From contig NZ_JAHXBF010000014.1 in NCBI RefSeq assembly GCF_020103695.1, positions 1-64,000 on the forward strand: DNA of 64,000 nt. The letters run 5' to 3'. Source of the stretch: Hyalangium versicolor (GTDB lineage Bacteria > Myxococcota > Myxococcia > Myxococcales > Myxococcaceae). The translations under genes were made by a program, and so were the position numbers. Numbering within the stretch: the stretch's first letter is position 1; the number at the start of each line of letters is the position of its first letter. This document shows positions 27,419-36,486 of the stretch, piece by piece. Below the pieces are notes generated by a model. It was given only the letters and a program-made list of their open reading frames with translations. It searched no databases and was not told where the DNA came from.

Positions 27419-30175
27419 ATGGAGTCTCGAACCGTTGTCTGTACTGGTGGGAAGTGGATGGGCTTGCTGCTGTGCGGCGCCCTGCTCACCCACCCCTGGG
27501 CCGCGGAGGCGGCATGGGCGCTGAAGACGCCGCCGCTGTCCACACCGTGGACTTCGCAGGCGACCCCCGCCAACGCTCTGCCCGAATATCCCCGCCCGCA
27601 GATGGTGCGCGCCGACTGGCAGAACCTCAACGGTGAGTGGCAGTTCGCCAATGCCACCGCCTCGCAGACACCTCCGTTCGGGCAGAACCTGTCCGAGAGC
27701 GTGCTGGTGCCATTTCCCATCGAATCCGGCATCTCGGGCATCCAGCGCCACCAGGATCGCATGTGGTACCGCCGCACCTTCACCGTGCCCTCGGGCTGGA
27801 GCGGGCGCCGCGTGCAGCTCCAGTTCGGCGCGGTGGACTGGGAGGCCAAGGTCTACGTCAACGGCCAGCTCGTCGGCACGCACCAGGGTGGGTTTGACAG
27901 CTTCGGCTTCGACATCACGGATCGCCTGAACGGAGGCACCAACGAGCTGATCGTCGGCGTGTACGATCCCACGGACTCCGGGGGGCAGCCGATTGGCAAG
28001 CAGCGCCACACCCCGAACTCCATCTGGTACACCGCCGCCTCGGGCATCTGGCAGACGGTGTGGCTCGAGCCGACTCCATCCGCTCGGATCACCCGGCTGG
28101 ACATGACGCCGGATGTGACCGGCAAGGTGCTGAAGCTGACGGTGCAGGCCACGGGCCTCAGCGGCCAGACGGTGGAGGCCGTGGCGTTCGACGGCAGCGT
28201 GCAGGTGGGCTCCATCACGGGCAGCGCGGGCACTGAACTCCGCATCCCGGTGCCGACCCCCAAGCTGTGGTCCCCCGAGAGCCCCTTCCTTTACGACCTG
28301 CGCGTGTCGCTCAAGAGCGGCAGCACCACGGTCGATCAGGTGACGAGCTACTTCGGCATGCGCTCCATCGGCCTGAAGCTCGTGGCTGGCGTGGTGCGCC
28401 CGGTGCTCAACGGGCAGTTCGTGTTCCAGCTCGGCACGCTCGATCAGGGCTACTGGCCGGACGGCATCTACACCGCCCCCACGGATGCGGCGCTGAAGTT
28501 CGACATCCAGAAGCACAAGGACCTCGGCTACAACATGATTCGCAAGCACATCAAGGTCGAGCCTCAGCGCTGGTACTACTGGGCTGACAAGCTGGGCCTC
28601 CTGGTGTGGCAGGACATGCCCAGCATGGGCAGTTCCCCCTCGACGGCGGCAAAGACGCAGTTCGAACTCGAGATGCGCGAGCTGGTGGATGAGCACCGCA
28701 GCGCCACTTCGATCGTGCAGTGGGTGGTGCAGAACGAGGGCTGGGGCCAGTACGACCAGGCGCGCCTGGCGGATCTGGTGAAGAGCTGGGATCCCACCCG
28801 GCTCGTCGACAACATGAGCGGCATCAACTGCTGCGGGGCCGTCGACGGCGGCAATGGAGATGTGGCGGACTGGCACGTCTATGTCGGCCCCGGCTCTCCG
28901 CCGCCCTCGGGGGCGCGCGCCTCCGTGCTGGGCGAGTTCGGCGGCCTGGGCCTGCGCGTCACCGGCCACGAGTGGAGCCCCGGCAATGGCTTCGGCTACG
29001 AGATGATGAGCAGCGCCGCGGCGCTGACCAGCCGCTACGTGGGGCTCGTCCAGCAGACCCAGACCTTGATGAGCAACCCGGGTCTGAGCGCCTCCGTCTA
29101 CACCGAGATCACCGACGTGGAGAACGAGGTCAACGGCATGCTGACCTACGATCGGGCCATCGTGAAGCCGGACGCCACGCAGGTGAAGGCGGCCCATGAC
29201 ACCCTGATCGCCGCCTCCCGGCTGCTCAACAACCAGGGGCCGCTGCCGGTCAACCAGTTCCGGTCGCTCCAGGTGATGACGCCGGGCTACACCAACCGCT
29301 ACTTGCGCCACATCACCAGCCTGGGTGTCACCGAGGTGGTCACTGCCACCAGCGATGGCACCCTCAAGCAGGATGCGACCTTCAAGATCGTCGCGGGCCT
29401 GGCTGACTCCGCCTGCTACTCCTTCGAGTCGCGCAACTATCCTGGCAGCTACCTGCGCCACTCCGCCTCTCGCATCCGCCGGGACGCGCGCGATGGCACG
29501 GCGCTCTTCGACCAGGACGCCACCTTCTGCGCCCGGGCCGCGCTCGATGGCTCCGGCAACTTCTCGCTCGAGTCGAAGAACCTGCCGGGCTCGTACGTGC
29601 GCCACAGGAACGCCGAGGTCTGGGTCGATGCCTTCCAGGACACCACGGGCTTCCGGCAGGACGCGACCTGGGCCGTGGCACCGCCGTGGTGGAAGAGCGG
29701 AGTGACCTTGACGGCCAACACCTACCAGTCGTTCCAGGTGGTGACGCCGGGCTACACCAACCGCTACGCGCGCCACTACAACAGCCTGGGCGTCACCGAG
29801 GTGGTGAGCAGCGCCAGCGATAGCCTCCTCAAGCAGGACTCGACCTTCAAGATCGTGGCGGGCCTGGCGGATGGCAGCTGCTACTCCTTCGAGTCGCGCA
29901 ACTACCCGGGCAGCTACCTGCGGCACTCCAGCTCTCGCATCCGCAGGGACGCACGGGATGGGTCCACGCTCTTCGATCAGGACGCCACCTTCTGCGCCCA
30001 ACCCGGACGGTACGGCTCGGGAGTCTCGTTCGAGTCCTTCAACTACCCCGGTCACTACATCCGCCACTACAGCGCCGAGCTGTGGAGCGCGGACGGCACC
30101 GGCGGAACCTGGAACACCGCCTCCGGCTTCGATGCGGATACCAGCTGGAGCGTGGTCTCTCCCTGGGCTCCCTGA
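27419..30175 (+). CDS. GH2-family glycosidase with two AbfB (CBM42) domains
   Basis: From the ATG at 27419 (GGAG eight bases upstream) the product has 918 residues with a signal peptide ending near AEA-AW. Residues about 40-210 form the GH2 sugar-binding jelly roll (RADWQNLNGEWQFA, MWYRRTFTVPSGW), then the Ig-like domain, then a TIM barrel with NEGWG near 438 (acid/base Glu) and a candidate nucleophile in GEFGG near 504. Two beta-trefoil AbfB domains close the chain (about 615-755 and 765-915), each with TPGYTNRY and NYPGSYLRH. AbfB domains bind arabinofuranose side chains, so plant arabinoxylan or arabinogalactan is a reasonable target; galactosidase, mannosidase or arabinosidase activity is not decided by sequence. 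A candidate operator lies upstream. Confidence 0.9.
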   Translation: MESRTVVCTGGKWMGLLLCGALLTHPWAAEAAWALKTPPLSTPWTSQATPANALPEYPRPQMVRADWQNLNGEWQFANATASQTPPFGQNLSESVLVPFPIESGISGIQRHQDRMWYRRTFTVPSGWSGRRVQLQFGAVDWEAKVYVNGQLVGTHQGGFDSFGFDITDRLNGGTNELIVGVYDPTDSGGQPIGKQRHTPNSIWYTAASGIWQTVWLEPTPSARITRLDMTPDVTGKVLKLTVQATGLSGQTVEAVAFDGSVQVGSITGSAGTELRIPVPTPKLWSPESPFLYDLRVSLKSGSTTVDQVTSYFGMRSIGLKLVAGVVRPVLNGQFVFQLGTLDQGYWPDGIYTAPTDAALKFDIQKHKDLGYNMIRKHIKVEPQRWYYWADKLGLLVWQDMPSMGSSPSTAAKTQFELEMRELVDEHRSATSIVQWVVQNEGWGQYDQARLADLVKSWDPTRLVDNMSGINCCGAVDGGNGDVADWHVYVGPGSPPPSGARASVLGEFGGLGLRVTGHEWSPGNGFGYEMMSSAAALTSRYVGLVQQTQTLMSNPGLSASVYTEITDVENEVNGMLTYDRAIVKPDATQVKAAHDTLIAASRLLNNQGPLPVNQFRSLQVMTPGYTNRYLRHITSLGVTEVVTATSDGTLKQDATFKIVAGLADSACYSFESRNYPGSYLRHSASRIRRDARDGTALFDQDATFCARAALDGSGNFSLESKNLPGSYVRHRNAEVWVDAFQDTTGFRQDATWAVAPPWWKSGVTLTANTYQSFQVVTPGYTNRYARHYNSLGVTEVVSSASDSLLKQDSTFKIVAGLADGSCYSFESRNYPGSYLRHSSSRIRRDARDGSTLFDQDATFCAQPGRYGSGVSFESFNYPGHYIRHYSAELWSADGTGGTWNTASGFDADTSWSVVSPWAP

Positions 30176-30266
30176 CCTGTATCCAGTGCGTCCGGTAGGA
30201 CTCAGCTCCGGACACGAACCACACACGGCACTCGTGACCTCCCCACACCGGGGGCTGGGGAGCGAC

Positions 30267-30292
30267 CCCGGAGAGCAACGCTGCTCTCCGGG
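30267..30292. terminator. Bidirectional terminator hairpin
   Basis: A perfect 11-bp stem (CCCGGAGAGCA with TGCTCTCCGGG) with a 4-base loop in the gap between the convergent GH2 and ELWxxDGTxxGT genes; CTCTT follows shortly on the plus strand. Confidence 0.65.
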
Positions 30293-30310
30293 ATCGGGCA
30301 CTACCCTCTT

Positions 30311-33300
30311 CTACCGGGATTCATCCGCGGAGTTCGTCCGGCCGGCACGAGCCTTCCTCCCGAAGCGCCATCCCGGACGCATCGAGGCAAGCGAGAGGAG
30401 CAGCAGCCCCCAGCCCGCCCCCGCTCCTGCGCCCAGACTCGAGGTGCAGCCACAGCCGCTGTCCTCTCCTTCATCGTCGGGAGCGGCCACCTGGTCCAAC
30501 CTGACCGTCACGGTGAAGCTGCACTGCGCCGTGTTGCCCGCGCTGTCCGTGGCCGTCACCGTCACCTGCGTGTCGCCCGGAGCAAAGTGAGTCCCCGAAG
30601 CCTGGCTGTAGACCAGCGTCGGCGAGCCCCCCTCGTCGCTGGCCGTGGCGGCCGGGTACTGCACGGTCGCGCCCTGGGCATCGAGCGTCGTCTCCGTCAC
30701 GTTGCCAGGGCAGCGCACCGTGGGCGGAGTGCGATCCACCGAAGTCGGCAGTGGCACGGCCCGAGGCTCGCGGCCATAGGCGGCATCTCCCGCGTGGAAG
30801 AAGAGCTGTCCTCCCACCACCGCGAACCCCGTGGGGGACGAGGAATCCGGACCCGGGATCAGATCCGCATATCGGAAGGTGCCCGCCGTCGTGCCGTCCG
30901 TCGCCCAGAGCTCCACGCCGCCGGCCTCATCCGATCCAGCGAAGACGGCCAGGCCCCGATCATCCAGCGTCAGCAGCTCGAACGGGGCGTTGAACTCCTC
31001 ATCGCTGGTGTTGATGCGAATGCTGCTGCGGGCTCCCGGCACGAGGTCCGTCACCCGCTCCGTACCGGCCTCAGTACCGTCCGTCCTCCACAGCTCGAAG
31101 CCGTGGGCATCGTCCCGAGCCGTGAACAGTACCCGGTTGCCCAGCGCCTTGAAGCCAATGCCGAAGGACGGATCGCTCCCGGGCGCGATGTCCTTGAGGA
31201 TCCGGGTGCCCTCCGTGGTCCCGTCGCTCACCCAGGGCTCGAAGCCGTGAGCGTCGTCCCGAGCCATGAAGTAGATCTTACCGTTCGCCCAGGTGGGGGA
31301 GAACACCTCATCCAGCCCGTTGCGAACCAGCACCGTCCCGGCGGCGGTGCCGTCAGTCTTCCACAGCGCCTCGCCCTCATCGGTCTCGTTCGTCACGAAG
31401 TACAAGCTGTTACCGCCGACGAAGAGGCCCTCCACCTCCGCATTCGTCACCTTCACCGTGCCGGCAGCCGTGCCATCCGTCTTCCACAGCTCTCCGTTGG
31501 AGTCCGCGTCATTGGCGGCGAAGAACAGGGTCCCATTGAACACCGTGAAGTCTGACGGGTTGCTGTTGCCATTGCCGGGCACCAGATCCCGAACCAGCAC
31601 CGTGCCAATCTCGGTGCCATCGCTCTTCCAAAGTTCCCACCCAGCACTGTCACGCGCTGCGAAATAGAGGCTGCCCGCGAACTCCGCCAGTCCGGAGGGA
31701 AAACCGCCCTCTGTGCCGGGAACGAATTCCTTCACCATCACCGTGCCAGCCGCCGTGCCGTCACTCTTCCACAGCTCGGTGCCATGAGTGCCATCGTCCA
31801 CGGAGAAGAAGAGCGTGGAGCCCACGCGCGCGGCGCTCCTCACCTGGTCGATGAAACTCCGGAGCAGCACCGTGCCCCCTGCCGTCCCGTCACTCACCCA
31901 CAGCGAGACGCCACTGTCTTCCCGCGCCTGGAAGAAGATCTTGCTGCCCACCACCGCCGTCAGCGGGTACTGCGCGAGCTGAGAACCCTTCGTTCCAGGC
32001 CGGACGCTGCCCAGCGCAACCGTCCCCGTAGAAGTGCCGTCCGTGCGAAACGCCGTGGCTTTCTGCTCGGGGCTCAGCAGTTCGACGAGCGTCGTCGTTC
32101 CCAGGGGTACCGCGGGCCTCTGAAAGTAGGTGGAGATACTGCTCCACTCTCCGGGTCGCTCCGCGAGCAGCTGGGTACCCGCCTCGGTGCCGTCGCTGAT
32201 CCAAAGGCCGGTCCGCCCCGCCCCCGGAGCCGCTACGAGGAGGAGTCGCCCGTTCACGCGCCCCACGGGCGAGGCGTAGCTGGAGTCCGGCCCCGGGAAC
32301 AGATCCTTGACCCGGCTCGTCCCCGCAACGGTTCCATCGCTCTTCCACAGCTCCAGGCCGGCATCATCGTCGCTACCGAAGAACAGCGTCCCCCCCACTG
32401 CCTCCATCCAATATGGAGAGTAGTCCGCGAGCTTCACGGTGCCAGGCTCCGTCCCATCCGTCTTCCAGAGACCGCCTTGGGTATCCATGAAGAGCTGTGT
32501 CCCCACGGCAGTCAGGTCGTTAATCGACACACTCAGCGTGGTGACAAGCACCGTTCCCGCAACGGTTCCGTCGGTCTTCCACAGCTCATGGTTGAAATCG
32601 CCCGCGGCGAAGTAGAGCGACTGCCCCAGTTGCACCGGCAGCCCCGGAGAGCCATCGTTCGAGGCGGAGTACAGATCCTTGAGGAGCACCGTGCCCGCAG
32701 CCGTGCCATCCGTCTTCCACAGCACCGCACCCAGATCGGAGTCATCGGCCACGAAGGTCACGGAGTTGCCCAGAGGCACGAGGCGCGAGCTGAAATAGGC
32801 TGCCGTGGCCGGCAGCAGGTTCTGGATGGAGACGGTGCCCGCCTCCGTGCCATCGCTCTTCCACAGCTTCTCGGCGTGGAAGAAGTAGAGCGATCCACCC
32901 GCGCTCACCAGCGAGCTGAAGGTGTCGTCATCCGGCTCCTGCGCGTTGGGGAGGAACTTGACCACCACGGTGCCCGCCTCCGTGCCATCCGTCTTCAGCA
33001 GGGCGTTCACCCCGAATTCGAGCTCCGCGCCGAAGTAGATCGCTCCGTTGAACGGGGTGAAGTCCCTCGGACGCGAGGACCATGTCCCCGGCGCGAGATC
33101 CTTCACGAGGGTGGTTCCCGCCTCGGTGCCGTCTGTCCTCCACAGCTCCTCACCGGTGAGTTCCTCCTCCAGCGCGACGAGCGTTCCGCCCGTGGGCAAG
33201 GGCACCGCCGCGTTGGCCCCCCTGTGGAGCCGGGGGAACTCCTGAGCCTCCGTCTGGATGTCCTTGAGAAGCGCGGGTCCCTCCACATGCTGCTGCGTGG

Positions 33301-33406
33301 TGGCCCTCGTGAACTTCATGGACTGTCCTTGTGACTCGGAGCAGCCCGCCAGCCCCACCATCGCCCCCGCAATGAGCATCGCGGAGACCTGGCTTGTCCT
33401 CTTCAT
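30311..33406 (-). CDS. ELWxxDGTxxGT-repeat lipoprotein with HYR domain and MYXO-CTERM-like tail
   Basis: The start is set at the ATG at 33406 (GGGGGA six bases upstream), giving 1031 residues. The signal peptide ends in lipobox GLAGC. Residues about 60-870 hold 17 copies of the ELWxxDGTxxGT repeat, each about 45-50 residues, which build a beta-propeller-like or solenoid surface protein. A HYR-type immunoglobulin domain follows (TPPTVRCPGNV to CSFTVTV). The C-terminus has the MYXO-CTERM arrangement: GCGC, a hydrophobic helix, then a basic end (RRK-type). MYXO-CTERM tails are known to be processed by myxosortase for surface display. Having both a lipobox and this tail is odd. It lies 57 bases downstream of pabA on the same strand, probably with its own promoter. 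Confidence 0.9.
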   Translation of the reverse strand: MKRTSQVSAMLIAGAMVGLAGCSESQGQSMKFTRATTQQHVEGPALLKDIQTEAQEFPRLHRGANAAVPLPTGGTLVALEEELTGEELWRTDGTEAGTTLVKDLAPGTWSSRPRDFTPFNGAIYFGAELEFGVNALLKTDGTEAGTVVVKFLPNAQEPDDDTFSSLVSAGGSLYFFHAEKLWKSDGTEAGTVSIQNLLPATAAYFSSRLVPLGNSVTFVADDSDLGAVLWKTDGTAAGTVLLKDLYSASNDGSPGLPVQLGQSLYFAAGDFNHELWKTDGTVAGTVLVTTLSVSINDLTAVGTQLFMDTQGGLWKTDGTEPGTVKLADYSPYWMEAVGGTLFFGSDDDAGLELWKSDGTVAGTSRVKDLFPGPDSSYASPVGRVNGRLLLVAAPGAGRTGLWISDGTEAGTQLLAERPGEWSSISTYFQRPAVPLGTTTLVELLSPEQKATAFRTDGTSTGTVALGSVRPGTKGSQLAQYPLTAVVGSKIFFQAREDSGVSLWVSDGTAGGTVLLRSFIDQVRSAARVGSTLFFSVDDGTHGTELWKSDGTAAGTVMVKEFVPGTEGGFPSGLAEFAGSLYFAARDSAGWELWKSDGTEIGTVLVRDLVPGNGNSNPSDFTVFNGTLFFAANDADSNGELWKTDGTAAGTVKVTNAEVEGLFVGGNSLYFVTNETDEGEALWKTDGTAAGTVLVRNGLDEVFSPTWANGKIYFMARDDAHGFEPWVSDGTTEGTRILKDIAPGSDPSFGIGFKALGNRVLFTARDDAHGFELWRTDGTEAGTERVTDLVPGARSSIRINTSDEEFNAPFELLTLDDRGLAVFAGSDEAGGVELWATDGTTAGTFRYADLIPGPDSSSPTGFAVVGGQLFFHAGDAAYGREPRAVPLPTSVDRTPPTVRCPGNVTETTLDAQGATVQYPAATASDEGGSPTLVYSQASGTHFAPGDTQVTVTATDSAGNTAQCSFTVTVRLDQVAAPDDEGEDSGCGCTSSLGAGAGAGWGLLLLSLASMRPGWRFGRKARAGRTNSADESR

Positions 33407-33462
33407 GATGTTCCCCCTCTTCGGTTGATGACGACGCCATCGAAAACGCCATCCCATCACAG

Positions 33463-34068
33463 CTACCTCCGCTTCCCCTCCAGGAAGTTTCGAAGCAGCC
33501 GCTGACCGTTCCGCGTGCCGATGGATTCGGGATGGAACTGGAGTCCGACAATTGGGAACTCTCTGTGAACCACGCCCATGATGAGCCCCTCGTCCGTGGA
33601 CGCCGTCACCCCCAGTGAGGCCGGCAGTGTGGCAGGATCGATCACGAGCGAGTGGTAGCGCATCACCTCCAGCGGGCTCTCCAATCCCGCGAAGAGGCCC
33701 TCGCCGTCATGGCGGATCCGGCTTGTCTTGCCATGCATCACTCTCGGCGCGCGGATGACACGGCCTCCAAAGGCCACGCCGATGCCCTGGTGCCCGAGGC
33801 ACACGCCCAACAGGGGGATTCTCCGTCCGAGCGTGAGGATGACGTCGCGGCAGATTCCGAACCACGCCGGCTCCTCGGGGTTGCCCGGACCGGGCGAGAT
33901 GATGAGGTGGGTGGGGTTCTCTCGAGCGATGGCGTCGACGCTGGTCCGATCGTTTCGCACCACCTTCGCCTCGACGCCCGTCAACTCTCCCAGCGACTGG
34001 TACAGGTTGTAGACGAACGAGTCGTAGTTATCGATGAGGACGATCCGGGGCCGGGACTCACCGCTCAT
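33463..34068 (-). CDS. pabA: Aminodeoxychorismate synthase glutaminase subunit
   Basis: A 201-residue class I glutamine amidotransferase that supplies ammonia to PabB. Visible motifs are LIDNYDSFVYNLYQ at the N-terminus, SPGPGNPEE, the nucleophile elbow GVCLGHQG (Cys near 83) and the His-Glu pair in FHPES near 175. TrpG and PabA are hard to separate by sequence and often shared, but the neighbours pabB and pabC point to folate. Its start overlaps the end of pabB by 11 bases, so translation is probably coupled. Confidence 0.9.
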   Translation of the reverse strand: MSGESRPRIVLIDNYDSFVYNLYQSLGELTGVEAKVVRNDRTSVDAIARENPTHLIISPGPGNPEEPAWFGICRDVILTLGRRIPLLGVCLGHQGIGVAFGGRVIRAPRVMHGKTSRIRHDGEGLFAGLESPLEVMRYHSLVIDPATLPASLGVTASTDEGLIMGVVHREFPIVGLQFHPESIGTRNGQRLLRNFLEGKRR

Positions 34069-35560
34069 GGGCGATCTCCAGCGCCAGCACCAGCCCGTGC
34101 GCCTTGTCGAGCGTCTCCTGATACTCGTCCTCCGGAATCGAGTCGGCGACGATCGCTCCGCCCGTGTGGAAGCTGACGCGCTGCCCCTGCTTGAGCACCG
34201 TGCGGATGATGATGCTCAAGTCCACCGCGCCTTCGAAGTCGAAGTAGCCGATGCTCCCGGAGTAGACGCCTCGCCGGGAGGGCTCCAGCCGCGAGATGAT
34301 CTTCATCGCCTCGATCTTCGGAGCCCCCGTCATGGAGCCGCCCGGGAAGGCCGCGCGCAACAGGTCCACCGCGTCAAACTCCGGGCGCAGCCTGCCCCGC
34401 ACCGTGGAGACCAACTGGTGCGTCATCGGGAACGTCTCCACCTCGCAGAGGCGGGGTACCCGCACGGTGCCGAACTCGCAGACCCGGCCCAGATCGTTCC
34501 GCGCCAGATCGACGATCATCAGGTTCTCGGCCCGATCCTTCTCGCTGGTCTCGAGCTCCTCGCGGAGCGCGGCGTCCTCATCGGGAGAGGACCCCCGAGG
34601 CCTCGTGCCCTTGATGGGGCGCGTCTCTACCCAACGCTCGCGATCCAATGAAAGGAATCGCTCCGGCGAGGCGGAGAGCACCTCGCCCTCGGGGAGGCGC
34701 ATGTACGCAGCCATGGGCGCCTCGTGGACCGCTCGGAGGACGCGGTACAGCGCCTCACCCGAGCCTGCGTACGCGGCATCGAAGCGCTGGGTCAGGCAGA
34801 CCTCGAAGACGTCTCCGGCATGGATGTGCTCCAACACTTCGTAGACCGTCTCCAGGTAGCGATTGCGATCGAGGAAGGGCCGGATGCCGTTCTCGGCGAG
34901 GTGTTGCTCCAACAGGCGGGGGCGTTGGGCCAGGCGGGCCTTGCGCCGCTGGATGTACTCGGCCGCTCCAGGACGGGTCGCCAGAGGTGGGCACGTGGCC
35001 AGCCGCCGCAACATGTCCCCGAGTTCGCGATCCGCCCGCCGCGAGGCCTCGCCGGACGTGTTCCCGAAGCCGTTGGCGAGGACCCAGCTCGTGCCCTCCA
35101 GGTGGTCGGTGGCCAGCACGGCGCCGCAGAACATCAGGCACGCGTCGGGCAGTCCCAGGTTCTCCTCGCCGGGAGAGGGAATGGACTCCAGCGCATGGAA
35201 CAGCTCGTAGCCGAGGTAGCCCACGGCGCCCCCCAGGAACGGAGGAAGCCCGGAGGTCCACTGGGACGATGGGGAGCGGTAGCGCGCCAGCAGCGCCTTC
35301 AACGCCTCGGACGGCTCACCCGGCAGCAGTTGGAGTTCCCCTGGGGGCCCGGCCCGGCAGGTCGCGCCCTGAGCCTGGAAGACCAGGAAGGGATTGGCGC
35401 AGAGGAAGGAGTATCGGCTCTGGGCAGAGGGCCTGCCTGGACTCTCCAACAGGCACAGGTACGGCTGATCCGCGAAGCCGGGCAGCGCCTCGTATGGGTG
35501 GATGGCAGAGGAGAGCTTCTGCACCCGCAGGCTGCGCTGGAATGGCCCCTCCGAGTTCAT
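34058..35560 (-). CDS. pabB: Aminodeoxychorismate synthase component I
   Basis: A 500-residue chorismate-utilising enzyme that makes 4-amino-4-deoxychorismate from chorismate and ammonia. The C-terminal catalytic domain shows PIKGTRPRG near 312. The Lys here is the PabB-type residue, where anthranilate synthases have Ala, and this decides the call over TrpE. Also present are DLARNDLGRVCEFG, PGGSMTGAPK and GVYSGSIGYFDF. The N-terminal domain is the usual Trp-binding-like fold. It overlaps pabC by 4 bases (ATGA) and pabA by 11, so this is a tight operon. Confidence 0.93.
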   Translation of the reverse strand: MNSEGPFQRSLRVQKLSSAIHPYEALPGFADQPYLCLLESPGRPSAQSRYSFLCANPFLVFQAQGATCRAGPPGELQLLPGEPSEALKALLARYRSPSSQWTSGLPPFLGGAVGYLGYELFHALESIPSPGEENLGLPDACLMFCGAVLATDHLEGTSWVLANGFGNTSGEASRRADRELGDMLRRLATCPPLATRPGAAEYIQRRKARLAQRPRLLEQHLAENGIRPFLDRNRYLETVYEVLEHIHAGDVFEVCLTQRFDAAYAGSGEALYRVLRAVHEAPMAAYMRLPEGEVLSASPERFLSLDRERWVETRPIKGTRPRGSSPDEDAALREELETSEKDRAENLMIVDLARNDLGRVCEFGTVRVPRLCEVETFPMTHQLVSTVRGRLRPEFDAVDLLRAAFPGGSMTGAPKIEAMKIISRLEPSRRGVYSGSIGYFDFEGAVDLSIIIRTVLKQGQRVSFHTGGAIVADSIPEDEYQETLDKAHGLVLALEIAHER

Positions 35561-36441
35561 TCCCCGCCTCCTTTCTGTGCGACGTCAGCAGTGCGCTGCC
35601 GGTAGAGCCCGTGCAGACGCTGATACACAGGGCCCGGCCTCCCCGCCCCGATCCGAGCCTGATCGATGCGAACCACGGGCAGCAACTCCGCCAGCGAGCT
35701 CGTGACGAAGACCTCTTCCGCCTCCGAGAGCGTGCTGGTTGGAAGCGGCTCCTCCAGTACCTTCAAGCCGTTCGCCCGTGCGAGTGACAGGACCTCGGCC
35801 CGGGTGATGCCGGGAAGGCACACGGTCCGCGGCGGAGTCACGAGCGCTCCGCCCACCACCGCGAACAGGTTGGAGACCGTACCTTCGGTGATGTGGCCCG
35901 CGCCGTCGACGAAGAAGCCTTCCTGGACACCACGACGGGAGAGCTCCGGCCGCGCGACCACCGTGTGCTGGTAGCTCGTCGACTTGAGCGTGGGCGGAGG
36001 ATGTACCTGGGTGGGCCGGACCCAGAGCACCGTGGCGGCGATGCCATCCGTGTACGAGGCCTCGGGATAGGTCCGCAGTGGCAGCGCCGCGATGAGTACC
36101 GTGGGCACCTCGCAGCCCGCAGGATCCAACCCGCGCGTGCTCACCCCTCGTGTCACGGTGATGCGCAGATAGGCCTCGGGCAGCTTCGCGCGAGCGAACG
36201 TCTCCAGCACCCGGGCTTGCAGCTCGGACCTCGGGGGCGCGCCACGGATGGCCAGCTCCGCCAGCCCTTCCTCCAGCCGCGCCAGGTGCTCGTCCAACCG
36301 GAAGGGCACGCCTCCATAGGTGCGCAGGGTCTCGAAGAGCCCATCCCCATAGAGAAAGCCGTGATCGAACGCCGGCACGGTGGCCTGCGCGGGCGGGACG
36401 AAGGCCCCGTTCACATAGACACAGCCTTCCGTCGATCCCAT
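35557..36441 (-). CDS. pabC: Aminodeoxychorismate lyase (class IV aminotransferase fold)
   Basis: The start is set at the ATG at 36441 with GGGAG four bases upstream; 294 residues. The fold-type IV PLP motifs are visible: VPAFDHGFLYGDGLFETLRTY near the N-terminus, the PLP Lys in LKSTSYQHTVVAR, and the phosphate-binding EGTVSNLFAV. In this operon it should release pyruvate from aminodeoxychorismate to give p-aminobenzoate for folate. A branched-chain or D-amino-acid aminotransferase would share the fold, but the pabB overlap argues for PabC. It is the first gene of the operon and diverges from the AlkB-like gene across only 45 bases. Confidence 0.9.
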   Translation of the reverse strand: MGSTEGCVYVNGAFVPPAQATVPAFDHGFLYGDGLFETLRTYGGVPFRLDEHLARLEEGLAELAIRGAPPRSELQARVLETFARAKLPEAYLRITVTRGVSTRGLDPAGCEVPTVLIAALPLRTYPEASYTDGIAATVLWVRPTQVHPPPTLKSTSYQHTVVARPELSRRGVQEGFFVDGAGHITEGTVSNLFAVVGGALVTPPRTVCLPGITRAEVLSLARANGLKVLEEPLPTSTLSEAEEVFVTSSLAELLPVVRIDQARIGAGRPGPVYQRLHGLYRQRTADVAQKGGGE

Positions 36442-36486
36442 GGCGCTCCCAGCATGCCACGGACTCCTGTGATAAGGGCCTCGGCA

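Noticed and set aside
27350..30301. 983-residue open frame antisense to the GH2 gene
   Set aside because: The plus strand has a signal peptide, GH2 motifs and AbfB repeats; the minus translation has none.
30311..33406. Periodic DNA similarity suggestive of a repeat array or mobile element
   Set aside because: Explained by 17 protein-level ELWxxDGTxxGT repeats.
34058..35560. trpE (anthranilate synthase) call for the chorismate enzyme
   Set aside because: The Lys in PIKGTRPRG and the adjoining class IV aminotransferase favour PabB.
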